Assembly (NCBI RefSeq): GCF_001761365.1
Contig: NZ_CP017477.1
Location: 1,572,501-1,636,500 of the forward strand
Direction of reading: 5' to 3'
DNA length: 64,000 nt
From: Polaribacter vadi
GTDB lineage: Bacteria; Bacteroidota; Bacteroidia; Flavobacteriales; Flavobacteriaceae
Positions 35,448 through 44,135 of this stretch are shown here, in pieces; positions within the stretch are counted from its first letter, which is position 1, and every line of letters begins with the position of its first letter. Made by a program: the position numbers and the translations under genes. The notes beneath the pieces are model-generated. The model ran no database searches. It was given only the letters and a program-made list of their open reading frames with translations, and had not been told where the DNA came from.

Positions 35448-35522
35448 TGGGCAATGAGGGATTCGAACCCCCGACCCTCTCGGTGTAAACGAGATGCTCT
35501 GAACCAACTGAGCTAATTGCCC
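35448..35522 (-). tRNA. tRNA-Val(UAC), second copy
   Basis: Complete cloverleaf: acceptor GGGCAAT/ATTGCCC, D-arm GCTC...GAGC, anticodon arm TCTCG-TTTACAC-CGAGA with anticodon TAC, T-arm GGGGG-TTCGAAT-CCCTC, discriminator A. CCA is not encoded. The sequence is identical to the first copy, 35 bp away. Confidence 0.97.
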
Positions 35523-35557
35523 GATTTTATTTTAATTCCGTTTCGGTAGGAATGTTG

Positions 35558-35632
35558 TGGGCAATGAGGGATTCGAACCCCCGACCCTCTCGGTGTAAAC
35601 GAGATGCTCTGAACCAACTGAGCTAATTGCCC
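35558..35632 (-). tRNA. tRNA-Val(UAC), first copy
   Basis: Same 75-nt sequence and anticodon TAC as its neighbour. It is the promoter-proximal copy, 13 bp from a strong -7 box. Confidence 0.97.
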
Positions 35633-35645
35633 TCAATTGCGGGTG

Positions 35646-35675
35646 CAAATATAATATTGTTTTAGAAAAAAACAA
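35646..35675 (-). promoter_or_regulatory. Promoter of the tRNA-Val pair
   Basis: On the minus strand TTG (35673-35675), a 19-bp spacer and TATATTTG (35646-35653) match the Bacteroidetes sigma-A consensus. The first tRNA begins 13 bp further on. Confidence 0.75.
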
Positions 35676-35693
35676 CACTATTCTAATTTAATT

Positions 35694-36902
35694 TTATAAA
35701 ATTTCAGCAACAACAAACGTACTTCCTCCTACATACACAACATCTTCTTTACCAGCTCTTCGCTTCGCCGTTTCAAAAGCTTGATTTACAGAATCAAACG
35801 AATCTCCAGTCAGATGATACTTGTATGTTGCTTCTTGTAATATTTTTTCTAACATTCCTCTTGGGATGTCTGGTTTACAAAAATAATACGTTGCTGATTT
35901 CGGAAAAAGAGGCAAGACTTCCTCTAATTTCTTATCTGAAACGACACCTAAAACAATATGAAGTTGATTGTACTTTTCTTTTTTTAGTTGTTGTAATACA
36001 ATTTCCAATCCCTCTTTATTATGAGCTGTATCTGCAATTACTTTTGGATACTCCTGAAGAATCTGCCATCTCCCTTTTAAGTTCGTATTCTTTACCACAT
36101 TGAACAGGCCATTTACAATATCTTCTTTAGAAACTTGAAATCCTTTCAATTGCTGAATTGCAGCAACTGCGGTTTTAGTGTTTTTTTGTTGATAATCGCC
36201 CAGCAAATCTGTTTTGTAGGGATACTGATCATCCGAAGCAAAAAAGATTTCTGAATGATGCTCTTCTGCTTTCTTTTTAAAGACTGCAACAACCTCGGCT
36301 TGCTTCTCCCCTATAATTACTGGAATATTATTTTTGATGATGCCCGCTTTTTCAAATGCAATTTCTGGTAAGGTCTCTCCTAAAAACTGAGTGTGATCTA
36401 ACCCTATGTTGGTAATTACTGATACTTCTGGTGTTATAATATTTGTGGAGTCTAATCTACCCCCTAAACCAACTTCTATAATAGCGATATCTACATTTTC
36501 ATCCGCAAAATAATCAAACGCCAATCCTACTGTCATTTCGAAAAAAGATAGTTTTTGTTTTTCTAAAAATTCTTTATGCTTATGTATAAAAGACGTTACT
36601 TTCTCTTTCGGAATTTCAACACCATTTAAACGAATTCTTTCTGTAAAACTTTTTAAATGAGGTGATGTATACAAACCTACTTTATACCCTGCTTCCTGCA
36701 GGATAGAAGCCAACATGTGGCTTGTGGAACCTTTTCCGTTTGTACCACCTACATGAATTGACTTGAACTTTTTTTCTGGATTCCCTAACTCCTCAGCAAA
36801 AGCTAGAATATTTGTTAAGTCTTTTTTGAATGCTGTCTTCCCTATATTTTGATACATAGGCAATTGGCTAAACATCCAATTTAAAGTTTCTTGGTACGTC
36901 AT
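35694..36902 (-). CDS. folC: Bifunctional folylpolyglutamate/dihydrofolate synthase
   Basis: 402 aa cytoplasmic ATP-dependent ligase that adds glutamate to dihydropteroate and folates. P-loop GGTNGKGSTSHML at about 53-65; VGLYTSPHLKSFTERI; the Mur-ligase signature ITNIGLDHTQFLG; ADTAHNKEG in the C-terminal domain. Length and order are normal for FolC. It is separated from the sugar genes by a 500-bp repeat-filled gap and is unrelated to them in function. Confidence 0.95.
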   Translation of the reverse strand: MTYQETLNWMFSQLPMYQNIGKTAFKKDLTNILAFAEELGNPEKKFKSIHVGGTNGKGSTSHMLASILQEAGYKVGLYTSPHLKSFTERIRLNGVEIPKEKVTSFIHKHKEFLEKQKLSFFEMTVGLAFDYFADENVDIAIIEVGLGGRLDSTNIITPEVSVITNIGLDHTQFLGETLPEIAFEKAGIIKNNIPVIIGEKQAEVVAVFKKKAEEHHSEIFFASDDQYPYKTDLLGDYQQKNTKTAVAAIQQLKGFQVSKEDIVNGLFNVVKNTNLKGRWQILQEYPKVIADTAHNKEGLEIVLQQLKKEKYNQLHIVLGVVSDKKLEEVLPLFPKSATYYFCKPDIPRGMLEKILQEATYKYHLTGDSFDSVNQAFETAKRRAGKEDVVYVGGSTFVVAEIL

Positions 36903-37409
36903 AATACACTAAATAATTCTTTTATATTCGCTAAACATCTTAAAACTTAAAATCTGTCATTCTGAATTTATTTCAGAATCTTAGACTACATGACATACAT
37001 ATCCTATTACCAAGACCCTGAAATAAATTCAGGGTGACAATATGATCTTATAAACATTCTTTGTTTCCCGAAGTAAATTCGGGACAGGCTACGTTTCGTT
37101 GTTCAATTGATATAATCCTAGTTGTTGCATATTTTGAATTTAATTTGGATTCTTCAATGTCAGTTCGAGTGATTTTTGATAAAAAATTGTATCGAGAACT
37201 AGTTTAAACTTTTTTAAATTTTTGAAAACTAACAACCTCTCGACTGCGCTCGAGGAGACAGGTAATTTATGCTTTTAAAAATAATTAAAAGTTTTATTTC
37301 AGCATCTCACACGACTTTACATTAATATTCTATTTCAAGACCCTGAAATAAATTCAGGGTGACAAAATAGTAGTGTAATCGTAAACTTTTATATTCAAAA
37401 ATTATTAGT
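36903..37409. other. Repeat-filled gap between folC and gmd
   Basis: No gene. Six palindromes in 410 bp: GTCATTCTGA (36956-36983), AGACCCTGAA (37013-37038 and again 37338-37363), TCCCGAAGTAAATTCGGGA (37066-37084), the GTTCGAGTGATT...GTATCGAGAAC hairpin (37158-37202), and CCTCTCGACTGCGCTCGAGG (37236-37255). Confidence 0.85.
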
Positions 37410-38570
37410 CTACTCAAAATAATTTAGTGTTGCATAGCCATTATCTTTCAAAAACTGATCTTTTTTCATCAATTTTAAATCAGATTTCATCATGTCTTTC
37501 ACCAAATCTTGTAAATCATATTGACACTCCCAACCTAATTTTTGTTTTGCTTTTGATGGGTCTCCAATTAATAAATCAACTTCTGTAGGTCTAAAATATT
37601 TTGGATCTACTGCCAAAACTTCTTGTCCGATTTCAGGTCGTTCTTCAATGCTTGTTTTTCGTTGTCCATTTTCACTTAAAGCAGCTTGATATTTCTCTTC
37701 GTTTATCTCTTTTACAAAACCTTTCTCATGAACTCCTTCTCCTTTAAATTCTAGCTCAATACCAACTTGCTCAAAACTCATTCTCACAAAATCTCTTACA
37801 GAGGTTGTGGTACCTGTTGCAATGACCCAATCTTCTGCTTCATCTGCCTGTAAAATCATCCACATCATTCTTACATAGTCTTTCGCATGTCCCCAATCAC
37901 GTTTTGCGTCTAAGTTTCCTAAATATAATTTATCTTGCAAACCTAATGCAATTCTAGACGTTGCTCTGGTAATTTTACGCGTTACAAAAGTTTCTCCTCT
38001 TAAAGGAGATTCGTGGTTGAACAAAATTCCATTACAAGCATACATACCATACGCTTCTCTGTAGTTTACAGTAATCCAAAATGCATACATTTTAGCAACT
38101 GCATAAGGAGAACGTGGGTAAAAAGGAGTTGTTTCAGATTGTGGAACTTCTTGCACTTTTCCGTATAATTCTGATGTTGATGCCTGATAAATTCTAGTTT
38201 TCTTTTCCAAACCTAATAATCGTACAGCGTCTAAAATTCTTAACGTCCCTAAACCATCTGCATTACCAGTATATTCTGGCGTTTCAAAAGAAACTGCAAC
38301 ATGGCTCATTGCTGCTAGATTATAAATTTCATCGGGTTGAATTTCTTTTATCAAACGCGTAATATTGGTACTATCAGTCATGTCCCCATAATGTAAAAAG
38401 AAATTACGATTATCTACATGAGGATCTTGATATAAATGATCGATTCTATCTGTATTAAATAAAGAGGACCTTCTTTTCATTCCATGAACTTCGTATCCCT
38501 TTTTGAGTAAAAACTCACTTAAATACGCGCCATCTTGTCCTGTTACTCCTGTTATAAATGCTACTTTCAT
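37410..38570 (-). CDS. gmd: GDP-mannose 4,6-dehydratase
   Basis: 386 aa. Converts GDP-mannose to GDP-4-keto-6-deoxymannose. NAD motif [16 protein letters not shown] (6-21), then [16 protein letters not shown]; Tyr and Lys of the active site in [25 protein letters not shown] block present as [14 protein letters not shown]. With fcl downstream in pathway terms it makes GDP-L-fucose. A TTCGTTG array fills the leader. Confidence 0.96.
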   Translation of the reverse strand: MKVAFITGVTGQDGAYLSEFLLKKGYEVHGMKRRSSLFNTDRIDHLYQDPHVDNRNFFLHYGDMTDSTNITRLIKEIQPDEIYNLAAMSHVAVSFETPEYTGNADGLGTLRILDAVRLLGLEKKTRIYQASTSELYGKVQEVPQSETTPFYPRSPYAVAKMYAFWITVNYREAYGMYACNGILFNHESPLRGETFVTRKITRATSRIALGLQDKLYLGNLDAKRDWGHAKDYVRMMWMILQADEAEDWVIATGTTTSVRDFVRMSFEQVGIELEFKGEGVHEKGFVKEINEEKYQAALSENGQRKTSIEERPEIGQEVLAVDPKYFRPTEVDLLIGDPSKAKQKLGWECQYDLQDLVKDMMKSDLKLMKKDQFLKDNGYATLNYFE

Positions 38571-38575
38571 TTTTG

Positions 38576-38640
38576 TTTTCTTTGTTCGTTGTTGGTTGGT
38601 CGTTGATCGTTGTTTGTTGTTCGTTGTTCGTTGTTCGAAA
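38576..38640. repeat. TTCGTTG array in the gmd leader
   Basis: About eight stutters of TTCGTTGTTGG, TCGTTGATCG and TTCGTTGTTCG lie between the gmd start and the four-helix gene that precedes it on the transcript. Confidence 0.7.
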
Positions 38641-38665
38641 CAATAAAAAACAATAAACTATATAT

Positions 38666-39010
38666 CTATTTCAGTGATTTTATCAATTTATATAACATCA
38701 TTTTGATTCTTGTACATAAAATATTTAATTCATGATACTCTTCAATAGAGATATAATTTAAATCTTTCGCTAAAAATAATTGATAATTCGCTTCCTCTAA
38801 AGATCCTTTTGCAATATATAAAAACTGAATAAATTCTTTTTTATATTGTCTTCCTTGACCTTCTATTATATTTGTTGGCACACTACTGACACTTCTTCTC
38901 AATTGACTCGTTAAACCATACATTTCTAAAGAGGGAAACTTTTTAGAAATCGTATATACTTTCAAAGTTAATTGATGGGCTAATTTCCATACTTCAAGAT
39001 TATTTTCCAT
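38666..39010 (-). CDS. S23-type four-helix bundle protein
   Basis: 114 aa, paralogue of the 27.1-kb protein: LEVWKLAHQLTLKVYTISKK, MYGLTSQLRRSVSSVPTNII and FLYIAKGSLEEANYQLFLAK. It stands between fcl and gmd, on the same strand, with TTCGTTG arrays on both sides. No biochemical role is known for the family. The shared habit of lying inside nucleotide-sugar blocks and between stuttering repeats is discussed as a finding. Confidence 0.9.
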   Translation of the reverse strand: MENNLEVWKLAHQLTLKVYTISKKFPSLEMYGLTSQLRRSVSSVPTNIIEGQGRQYKKEFIQFLYIAKGSLEEANYQLFLAKDLNYISIEEYHELNILCTRIKMMLYKLIKSLK

Positions 39011-39013
39011 ATT

Positions 39014-39099
39014 TTTTATTCGTTGTTCGCTGTTCGTTGTTGGTTAGTCGCTAGGCGAAAAACGGAAATCGAAAAACGATGGACGACAAGCGAACAGCT
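39014..39099. repeat. TTCGTTG array followed by its inverse, next to the four-helix gene
   Basis: TTCGTTGTTCGCTGTTCGTT and TAGTCG are followed by GCGAAAAACGGAAATCGAAA and ACGATGGACGACAAGCG, so the array is itself palindromic. It separates the fcl stop from the four-helix start. Confidence 0.7.
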
Positions 39100-39102
39100 T
39101 CA

Positions 39103-40050
39103 TCACATTTTCACCTCCTTAATATGATCAATATTCTCCAAAAACCATTGATATGTTTTTTCAATTCCTGTTGCTAATTCAGTTTTATAATGCCAACCTA
39201 AATTTTTCATTTTTGAAACATCCATTAATTTTCTTGGTGTCCCATCTGGTTTTGTAGCATCCCAAACAATTTCTCCTTGATGTCCTACTACTTTTTGAAT
39301 GGTTTCTGCCAACTCTTTAATAGTGATATCTTTTCCTGTACCTACATTATATAAATACTCTGGTAAGGAATTCTCTAAAGCAAAAACAACGGCTTCTGCC
39401 ATGTCATCTACAAATAAAAACTCTCTCATAGGGGTTCCACTTCCCCATAATTTTACTGGCTTATTATTTATTTTAGCTTCATGAAATTTACGCAACATTG
39501 CTGGTAAAACATGGGATGTTTTCAAATCAAAATTATCAAAATAACCATATAAATTGGTAGGCATTAAGCTTACATACTCTTTTTGAAACTGATTCCTAAT
39601 AGCTTGACAGCTTTTAACCCCTGTTATTTTTGCAATCGCATACCACTCATTGGTAGGCTCTAAAGTATCTGTTAATAAATACTCTTCTTTTAAAGGTTGT
39701 GGTGCAAACTTCGGATAAATACAAGAACTTCCTAAAAAAATAAATTTTTCAACATGAGTTTTTAAAGAAGTATCGATCAAATTGTTTTGAATCTGCATGT
39801 TTTCCATTAAAAACTGATATGGAAAATCATTATTCGCTAAAATACCTCCAACTCTTGCAGCTGCATCAATGACAATGGTAGGTTTTTCTTTTTCAAAAAA
39901 ATCTAGAACTTGTTGTTGATTTCTTAAATCTAAGTCTTTGCTACTCTCTCCAATTAAATTGGAGTATCCTTTTTTTTCTAAAGTTCTCCAAATTGCAGCA
40001 CCAACCATACCTCTATGACCTGCAATGTATATTTTTGTGCTTTTATTCAC
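39103..40050 (-). CDS. fcl: GDP-L-fucose synthase
   Basis: 315 aa SDR that epimerises C3/C5 and reduces GDP-4-keto-6-deoxymannose with NADPH. IYIAGHRGMVGAAIWRTLEK at the N-terminus, FLGSSCIYPKFAPQPLKEEY, and the catalytic Tyr-Lys in NEWYAIAKITGVK are diagnostic. Pathway partner of gmd. No manB or manC gene is present in the window, so GDP-mannose supply is encoded elsewhere. Confidence 0.95.
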   Translation of the reverse strand: MNKSTKIYIAGHRGMVGAAIWRTLEKKGYSNLIGESSKDLDLRNQQQVLDFFEKEKPTIVIDAAARVGGILANNDFPYQFLMENMQIQNNLIDTSLKTHVEKFIFLGSSCIYPKFAPQPLKEEYLLTDTLEPTNEWYAIAKITGVKSCQAIRNQFQKEYVSLMPTNLYGYFDNFDLKTSHVLPAMLRKFHEAKINNKPVKLWGSGTPMREFLFVDDMAEAVVFALENSLPEYLYNVGTGKDITIKELAETIQKVVGHQGEIVWDATKPDGTPRKLMDVSKMKNLGWHYKTELATGIEKTYQWFLENIDHIKEVKM

Positions 40051-40052
40051 GT

Positions 40053-40141
40053 GGTTCGATTTTCATTATTTGATGTTCGTTGCTCGACTTTCGTTTTTCG
40101 TTGTTCGTTGTTCGATTAACGGCTGACGATAAACGAAGTTC
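40053..40141. repeat. TTCGTTG array in the fcl leader
   Basis: GTTCGATTTTCATTATTTGA, GTTCGTTGCTCGAC, TTTTTCGTTGTTCGTTGTTC and then GATTAACGGCTGACGATAAA: the same stutter and its inverse, between the ugd stop and the fcl start. Confidence 0.7.
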
Positions 40142-40143
40142 GG

Positions 40144-41463
40144 TTATTTTCCTATTTGATAATATTCAAATCCTTTTTCTTGAAGATGAAATACATTGTA
40201 CTGATTTCTGCCATCAAAAATGATTGGCGAATTCAATTTGAGTTTTATTTCTTCGAAATCAGGTGAACGAAATTCTTTCCATTCCGTCATTAAAATCAAC
40301 GCATCTGCATTGTCTAAAACCTGATATTTAGCATCGAAATAGGTGATGTTTTTTAACTCTTTTAAATAAAATTGTTTGGCAGTTTCAATAGCTTTAGGAT
40401 CATAGACATTAATCTTTGCCCCTTTCTCTAACAATGCTTTAATCACATAAATAGAAGGTGCTTCACGAACATCATCTGTACCTGGTTTAAATGACAACCC
40501 CCACATTGCAAATGTTTTCCCACTTAAATCGGCTCCAAATCGATGGATAATTTTATCGAAAATGATTAGTTTTTGAGCATCATTAACAGCTTCCACTGAA
40601 GCAATTAATTTTGCTGTGTAACCATGACTTTCTGCAATTCTATGAAGTGCTTTTACATCCTTTGGAAAACAAGAACCACCATAACCTGCTCCTGGATAAA
40701 TAAAGTTATAGCCGATTCTACTGTCTGAACCAATACCTATTCTTACTTTATTAGCATCTGCTCCCACTTTTTCACAAATATTAGCAATTTCATTGATAAA
40801 AGAAATCTTAGTCGCCAACATTGCATTGGCAGCATATTTGGTCATTTCTGCAGAACGAATATCCATCCTTATAAAACGATCATGAGTTCTAAAAAAAGGA
40901 GAATATAATTGCTCCATTTTTTGAAAAGCGATTTCAGAATCCGCTCCAATAACCACTCTATCTGGTTTCATAAAATCGGAAATAGCAGCCCCTTCTTTCA
41001 AAAATTCGGGATTAGAAACTACGTGAAATTTCACTTGAATTTTTCTAGCATCTAATTCTTTCTGAATAATTTCTTTAACTTTATCTGCTGTACCAATAGG
41101 CACTGTAGATTTATTTACAATAATGGTTTCCTTGGTAATAACCTGCCCAATATCTTTGGCTGCTTGATAAAAGTATTGCAACTCAACCTCATTATCATCT
41201 TTTGTAGGAGTACCAACAGCAATAAAGATAATTTCTGTCTTTGCAATAAATTCTTTTAAATTGGAGCTAAAAAATAATGTTTTGTGTAGGTTTTTTGTAA
41301 CCAACCCCTCTAAACCAGGTTCAAAAATGGGAATTATTCCTTGCTTTAAGTTCTTGATTTTATCAACATCAATATCTACACAGGTAACTTTATTACCCAT
41401 TTCTGCAAAACATGTTCCTGCTGTTAAGCCTACATAGCCAGTTCCTATTACAGTGATATTCAA
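40144..41463 (-). CDS. ugd: UDP-glucose 6-dehydrogenase
   Basis: 439 aa, oxidises UDP-glucose to UDP-glucuronate. NAD motif ITVIGTGYVGLTAGTCFAEM (3-22), SNPEFLKEGAAISDFMKPDR, catalytic Cys at about 261 in GGSCFPKDVKAL, and MWGLSFKPGTDDVREAPS. Its C-terminal third is the intact counterpart of the relic at 25.3 kb. It is 90 bp upstream of fcl with a stutter array in between. Confidence 0.96.
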   Translation of the reverse strand: MNITVIGTGYVGLTAGTCFAEMGNKVTCVDIDVDKIKNLKQGIIPIFEPGLEGLVTKNLHKTLFFSSNLKEFIAKTEIIFIAVGTPTKDDNEVELQYFYQAAKDIGQVITKETIIVNKSTVPIGTADKVKEIIQKELDARKIQVKFHVVSNPEFLKEGAAISDFMKPDRVVIGADSEIAFQKMEQLYSPFFRTHDRFIRMDIRSAEMTKYAANAMLATKISFINEIANICEKVGADANKVRIGIGSDSRIGYNFIYPGAGYGGSCFPKDVKALHRIAESHGYTAKLIASVEAVNDAQKLIIFDKIIHRFGADLSGKTFAMWGLSFKPGTDDVREAPSIYVIKALLEKGAKINVYDPKAIETAKQFYLKELKNITYFDAKYQVLDNADALILMTEWKEFRSPDFEEIKLKLNSPIIFDGRNQYNVFHLQEKGFEYYQIGK

Positions 41464-41467
41464 TCTT

Positions 41468-41715
41468 ATTTATTTTGTTTCGTTGTTCGATTTTCGTTGT
41501 TGGTTGTTCGTTTGACGATGGTCGAGAAACATTCTGTCCATCCCTAAATAAAGTTGTACGTTGTTCGAGTTTCGTGTTACGTTCTTTGTGAAATGCCAAA
41601 AAATGGACGAGAAACGATGTTAGTTCTTCACTCTTCCAGCCTTAAACCTCAAACTTCACGCCTCACGTTTCAAACTTCATTCTTCGTGTTTCGCTGTTCG
41701 AGAAACGAAAAACGA
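41468..41715. repeat. TTCGTTG and related stutter arrays in the ugd leader
   Basis: The longest such region, about 250 bp: TTTCGTTGTTCGATTTTCGT, then TGACGATGGTCGAGAAAC, a second block with TGGACGAGAAACGATG, a different stutter CCTTAAACCTCAAACTTCAC, and finally GTTCGAGAAACGAAAAACGA. Several orientation switches allow extended hairpins. Confidence 0.7.
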
Positions 41716-41720
41716 TACAC

Positions 41721-42152
41721 CTATTTATCTTTTGTTTTTAAATTTTCTTTTTCTTGCACTTCTTTTCTCAATCCACTGCTAGAAAAGCGATGTTCTCTTT
41801 TATTGAAGTACAAATCAATTCCTTTTTCCTCACAATATTTTCTTCCTGAAAACTGCTTACTTGCGTATTCTTCTCCAATAATTCTTACATCAATTTTAAA
41901 AGAACGCAATATATCTTCTAAATCTTGTTCGGTTGCATAAGGCACAATTTCATCTACAAACCTACAGCCTTTTAATTGAATATATCTTTCCACTACAGAT
42001 TGCACTGGTCTATTTTTTTCTGGTCGGTCTAATGTTGGATCTGTTTGCAAACCACAAATTAAATAATCACACTGACGTTTTGCATCTTCTAACATGGTGA
42101 TATGACCTGCATGCAACAAATCAAAAGCACTAAAAGTAATTCCTATTTTCAT
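41721..42152 (-). CDS. TagD-like cytidylyltransferase-family protein
   Basis: 143 aa nucleotidyltransferase. The HxGH signature is in FSAFDLLHAGHITMLEDA (about 14-17), followed by RFVDEIVPYATEQ and, at the C-terminus, FSSSGLRKEV in place of the TagD ISTTKI loop. Closest recalled relatives are CTP:glycerol-3-phosphate cytidylyltransferases, which supply CDP-glycerol for surface polymers. No glycerophosphotransferase is seen nearby. Substrate uncertain. Confidence 0.8.
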   Translation of the reverse strand: MKIGITFSAFDLLHAGHITMLEDAKRQCDYLICGLQTDPTLDRPEKNRPVQSVVERYIQLKGCRFVDEIVPYATEQDLEDILRSFKIDVRIIGEEYASKQFSGRKYCEEKGIDLYFNKREHRFSSSGLRKEVQEKENLKTKDK

Positions 42153-42155
42153 ATT

Positions 42156-42581
42156 TTATTTTTTTCCTAATAACCAAGATGATGATTGTATTTTATCTCC
42201 TAATCCATCAATCAATTGAATATTCAATTCCTTACAAATTGGAGCTTCTGGGATGGAATTATTATTTTGATCTCCACCATTTGCAAAGCCAAAATCATAT
42301 TCATTTCTGTATGTTTTAACAAGACTTCGAATCGATTCACAAACAGTTCTATCTGTATCTATGGATATGATTGCCTTATCTACGGCTTTTATATTCTGAA
42401 CAATAAATAAGCGTTCATCTTCTTTCTGAAATTCTTTAGAACCTTTTAATGCTCTTTGTAAATCGCTATTTACAATTACAAATAACTCATCCGCTAAAGA
42501 TCTTGCATTATTAAAATACTCTAAATGTCCTTTGTGAATTGGATTAAAATATCCTGAAACTATGATTGCTTTTTTCTTCAT
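42156..42581 (-). CDS. RfaE/HldE-like nucleotidyltransferase
   Basis: 141 aa, second HxGH enzyme directly upstream of the previous one (3 bp). SGYFNPIHKGHLEYFNNARS carries the motif; GFANGGDQNNNSIPEAPICK and LIDGLGDKIQSSSWLL resemble adenylyltransferases acting on sugar phosphates. The pair is cotranscribed and could activate one polyol or heptose phosphate each. A TATATTTG box (42604-42611, minus strand) precedes the start by 22 bp. Confidence 0.78.
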   Translation of the reverse strand: MKKKAIIVSGYFNPIHKGHLEYFNNARSLADELFVIVNSDLQRALKGSKEFQKEDERLFIVQNIKAVDKAIISIDTDRTVCESIRSLVKTYRNEYDFGFANGGDQNNNSIPEAPICKELNIQLIDGLGDKIQSSSWLLGKK

Positions 42582-42775
42582 CTTCCTTCATTTTTTTGTT
42601 CTTCAAATATAATTTTAATTATCTAAAAATGGAATTTTGAATGCAAAAATTTAGCTATTTCCCAGTTTATGATGATAGAAACATATTAAAACACTCAAAA
42701 ATAAAAAAACTTTTATCGGCTAAAAAAACATCTAATATTAACTAATAAAAGTATTTTATTTAAATTAAATTAGAA

Positions 42776-43609
42776 TTATTTGGTTAAAGAAAACTTATAA
42801 ATAATAGTTCCTGTTTGACTTACGGGTGCTTTATCATCTGGATTCCAAGTTGTATTTAAAGCAGCTTCTTTTGCTGGATCTAATAAACACTTAGCCGTAT
42901 TTGTAGAACCTTTTACCCCAGGAATTGCACTGATTACTTTGCCGTTTTTATCAACCGTAATTTTAACAACAACAGTTCCTTCTTCTTGACAATCTGGTTG
43001 TTTTATGGGTTTTAGCAATGCTTTTCTTCCTGCTAATTTATAATTTCCACCTGAACCACCTCCTGTATTTCCATAATATTTATTAGACTTTGGATCTCCA
43101 TTTTCAGTTCCTTTTACACCTTCCTGTGTGTCATCTCCTTCTCCTTTTGGATTTCCATCGGATGCATTTCCATTCAATAAACTATTTAAAGCATCTGTGG
43201 TTTCTTTAGATGGTTTTGGCTTTGGAACTACTTTTGGTATTTCTTTTTTTACAACTTCTTTTACAGGTTTCTTTTTTACTTCTTTTACTTTTTCGACTAC
43301 AGGAACTTCTTCAGCAGTTTCGGCTGTAATAATTTCTTCCTTAATAATTTCTTTCGGAGTTTCTTTTACTTCTTCAACAGCTTCTTGCTCTTGTTCTACA
43401 ACTTTAGCAGTGGGTGCTTTCTTAGTATTTTCAACAGGCTCTCCACTACCAACGTTCGCATCTCCAAAATTAATTGCCAAACCATATTCTTCTGGTGGAT
43501 CTAAATACTGCATCCCATAATTAAAAATCACAAACAACAAAAGCAACAAAATAACGGCTGTTATTGCTGCTGATTTACGTTTATGTTTAGTTTCTAATAT
43601 TGGCATCAT
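42776..43609 (-). CDS. tonB: TonB-family energy transducer
   Basis: 277 aa. Short cytoplasmic tail, one N-terminal TM (SAAITAVILLLLLFVIFNYG), a Pro/Lys/Glu-rich periplasmic spacer (about 60-140), a Gly/Asn-rich linker and a C-terminal domain with EGTVVVKITVDKNGKVISAI and TGTIIYKFSL. Transmits proton-motive force from the ExbB-ExbD pair encoded just upstream to outer-membrane transporters. Met2 at 43606 is an equally likely start. Confidence 0.88.
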   Translation of the reverse strand: MMPILETKHKRKSAAITAVILLLLLFVIFNYGMQYLDPPEEYGLAINFGDANVGSGEPVENTKKAPTAKVVEQEQEAVEEVKETPKEIIKEEIITAETAEEVPVVEKVKEVKKKPVKEVVKKEIPKVVPKPKPSKETTDALNSLLNGNASDGNPKGEGDDTQEGVKGTENGDPKSNKYYGNTGGGSGGNYKLAGRKALLKPIKQPDCQEEGTVVVKITVDKNGKVISAIPGVKGSTNTAKCLLDPAKEAALNTTWNPDDKAPVSQTGTIIYKFSLTK

Positions 43610-43617
43610 ATAAAATA

Positions 43618-43644
43618 CCTACAAGGTTTTTAAAACCTTGCAGG
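43618..43644. repeat. 27-bp palindrome between exbD and tonB
   Basis: CCTACAAGGTTTTTAAAACC continues to CTTGCAGG: arms CAAGGTTTT/AAAACCTTG with nearly complete outer pairing. It sits between the exbD stop and the tonB start and could trim or pause the message. No T-run follows. Confidence 0.75.
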
Positions 43645-43653
43645 ATGAATTAT

Positions 43654-44046
43654 TTATTTAGCATTGACAGCTAAAATCATTTTTAATTTATTCTTATTGG
43701 CAATGTCAATTACTTGCATCACATTTTTATAAGGTACATCTTTATCACCTCTAATAATAATGGTTTTCTTTTTATCTGCCCCCACATTTCTTAAAATTTC
43801 ACTTTCTAGATTTGCTGAACTTACTTGTGTTTTATCAATATAAAAAATAGACTCGTTTGTTATTGAAACTGCCACAGATTTACTGTTTTCAGTTTTTCCT
43901 CCAGCTTTTGGCAACAAAACATCAATAGCACTTACAGTTACTAAAGTTGATGTAAGCATAAAAAATATCAACAATAAAAAAACAATATCTGTCATGGACG
44001 ACATATTGAATGTAGGGTCTACTTTATTTCTTCCTTTTAAATTCAT
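43654..44046 (-). CDS. exbD: ExbD/TolR-family biopolymer transport protein
   Basis: 130 aa. The N-terminal TM contains the essential Asp in MTDIVFLLLIFFMLTSTLVT (about 18-37). The periplasmic domain ends with KKTIIIRGDKDVPYKNVMQV. Forms the proton channel with ExbB (next gene upstream) and drives TonB. Confidence 0.92.
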   Translation of the reverse strand: MNLKGRNKVDPTFNMSSMTDIVFLLLIFFMLTSTLVTVSAIDVLLPKAGGKTENSKSVAVSITNESIFYIDKTQVSSANLESEILRNVGADKKKTIIIRGDKDVPYKNVMQVIDIANKNKLKMILAVNAK

Positions 44047-44048
44047 AC

Positions 44049-44135
44049 TAAAAATTCAAAGTTCTGGGTTTAAAATTCAAAGTTTAAAATTAGGCTTGGA
44101 AACCTTGAGTTTTGAACTTTAAATATTGAACTAAT
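44049..44135. repeat. TTCAAAGTTTAAAA-type stutter between exbB and exbD
   Basis: Imperfect units AAAATTCAAAGTT, TTTAAAATTCAAAGTT, TAAAATTAGG followed by the inverse GAGTTTTGAACTTTAAATAT. The arms can fold into an AT-rich hairpin upstream of exbD. Confidence 0.55.

Noticed and set aside
35277..35450. Active integrative element at tRNA-Val
   Set aside because: Only 150 bp separate the tRNA end and its partial copy and no integrase is visible, so at most a scar.
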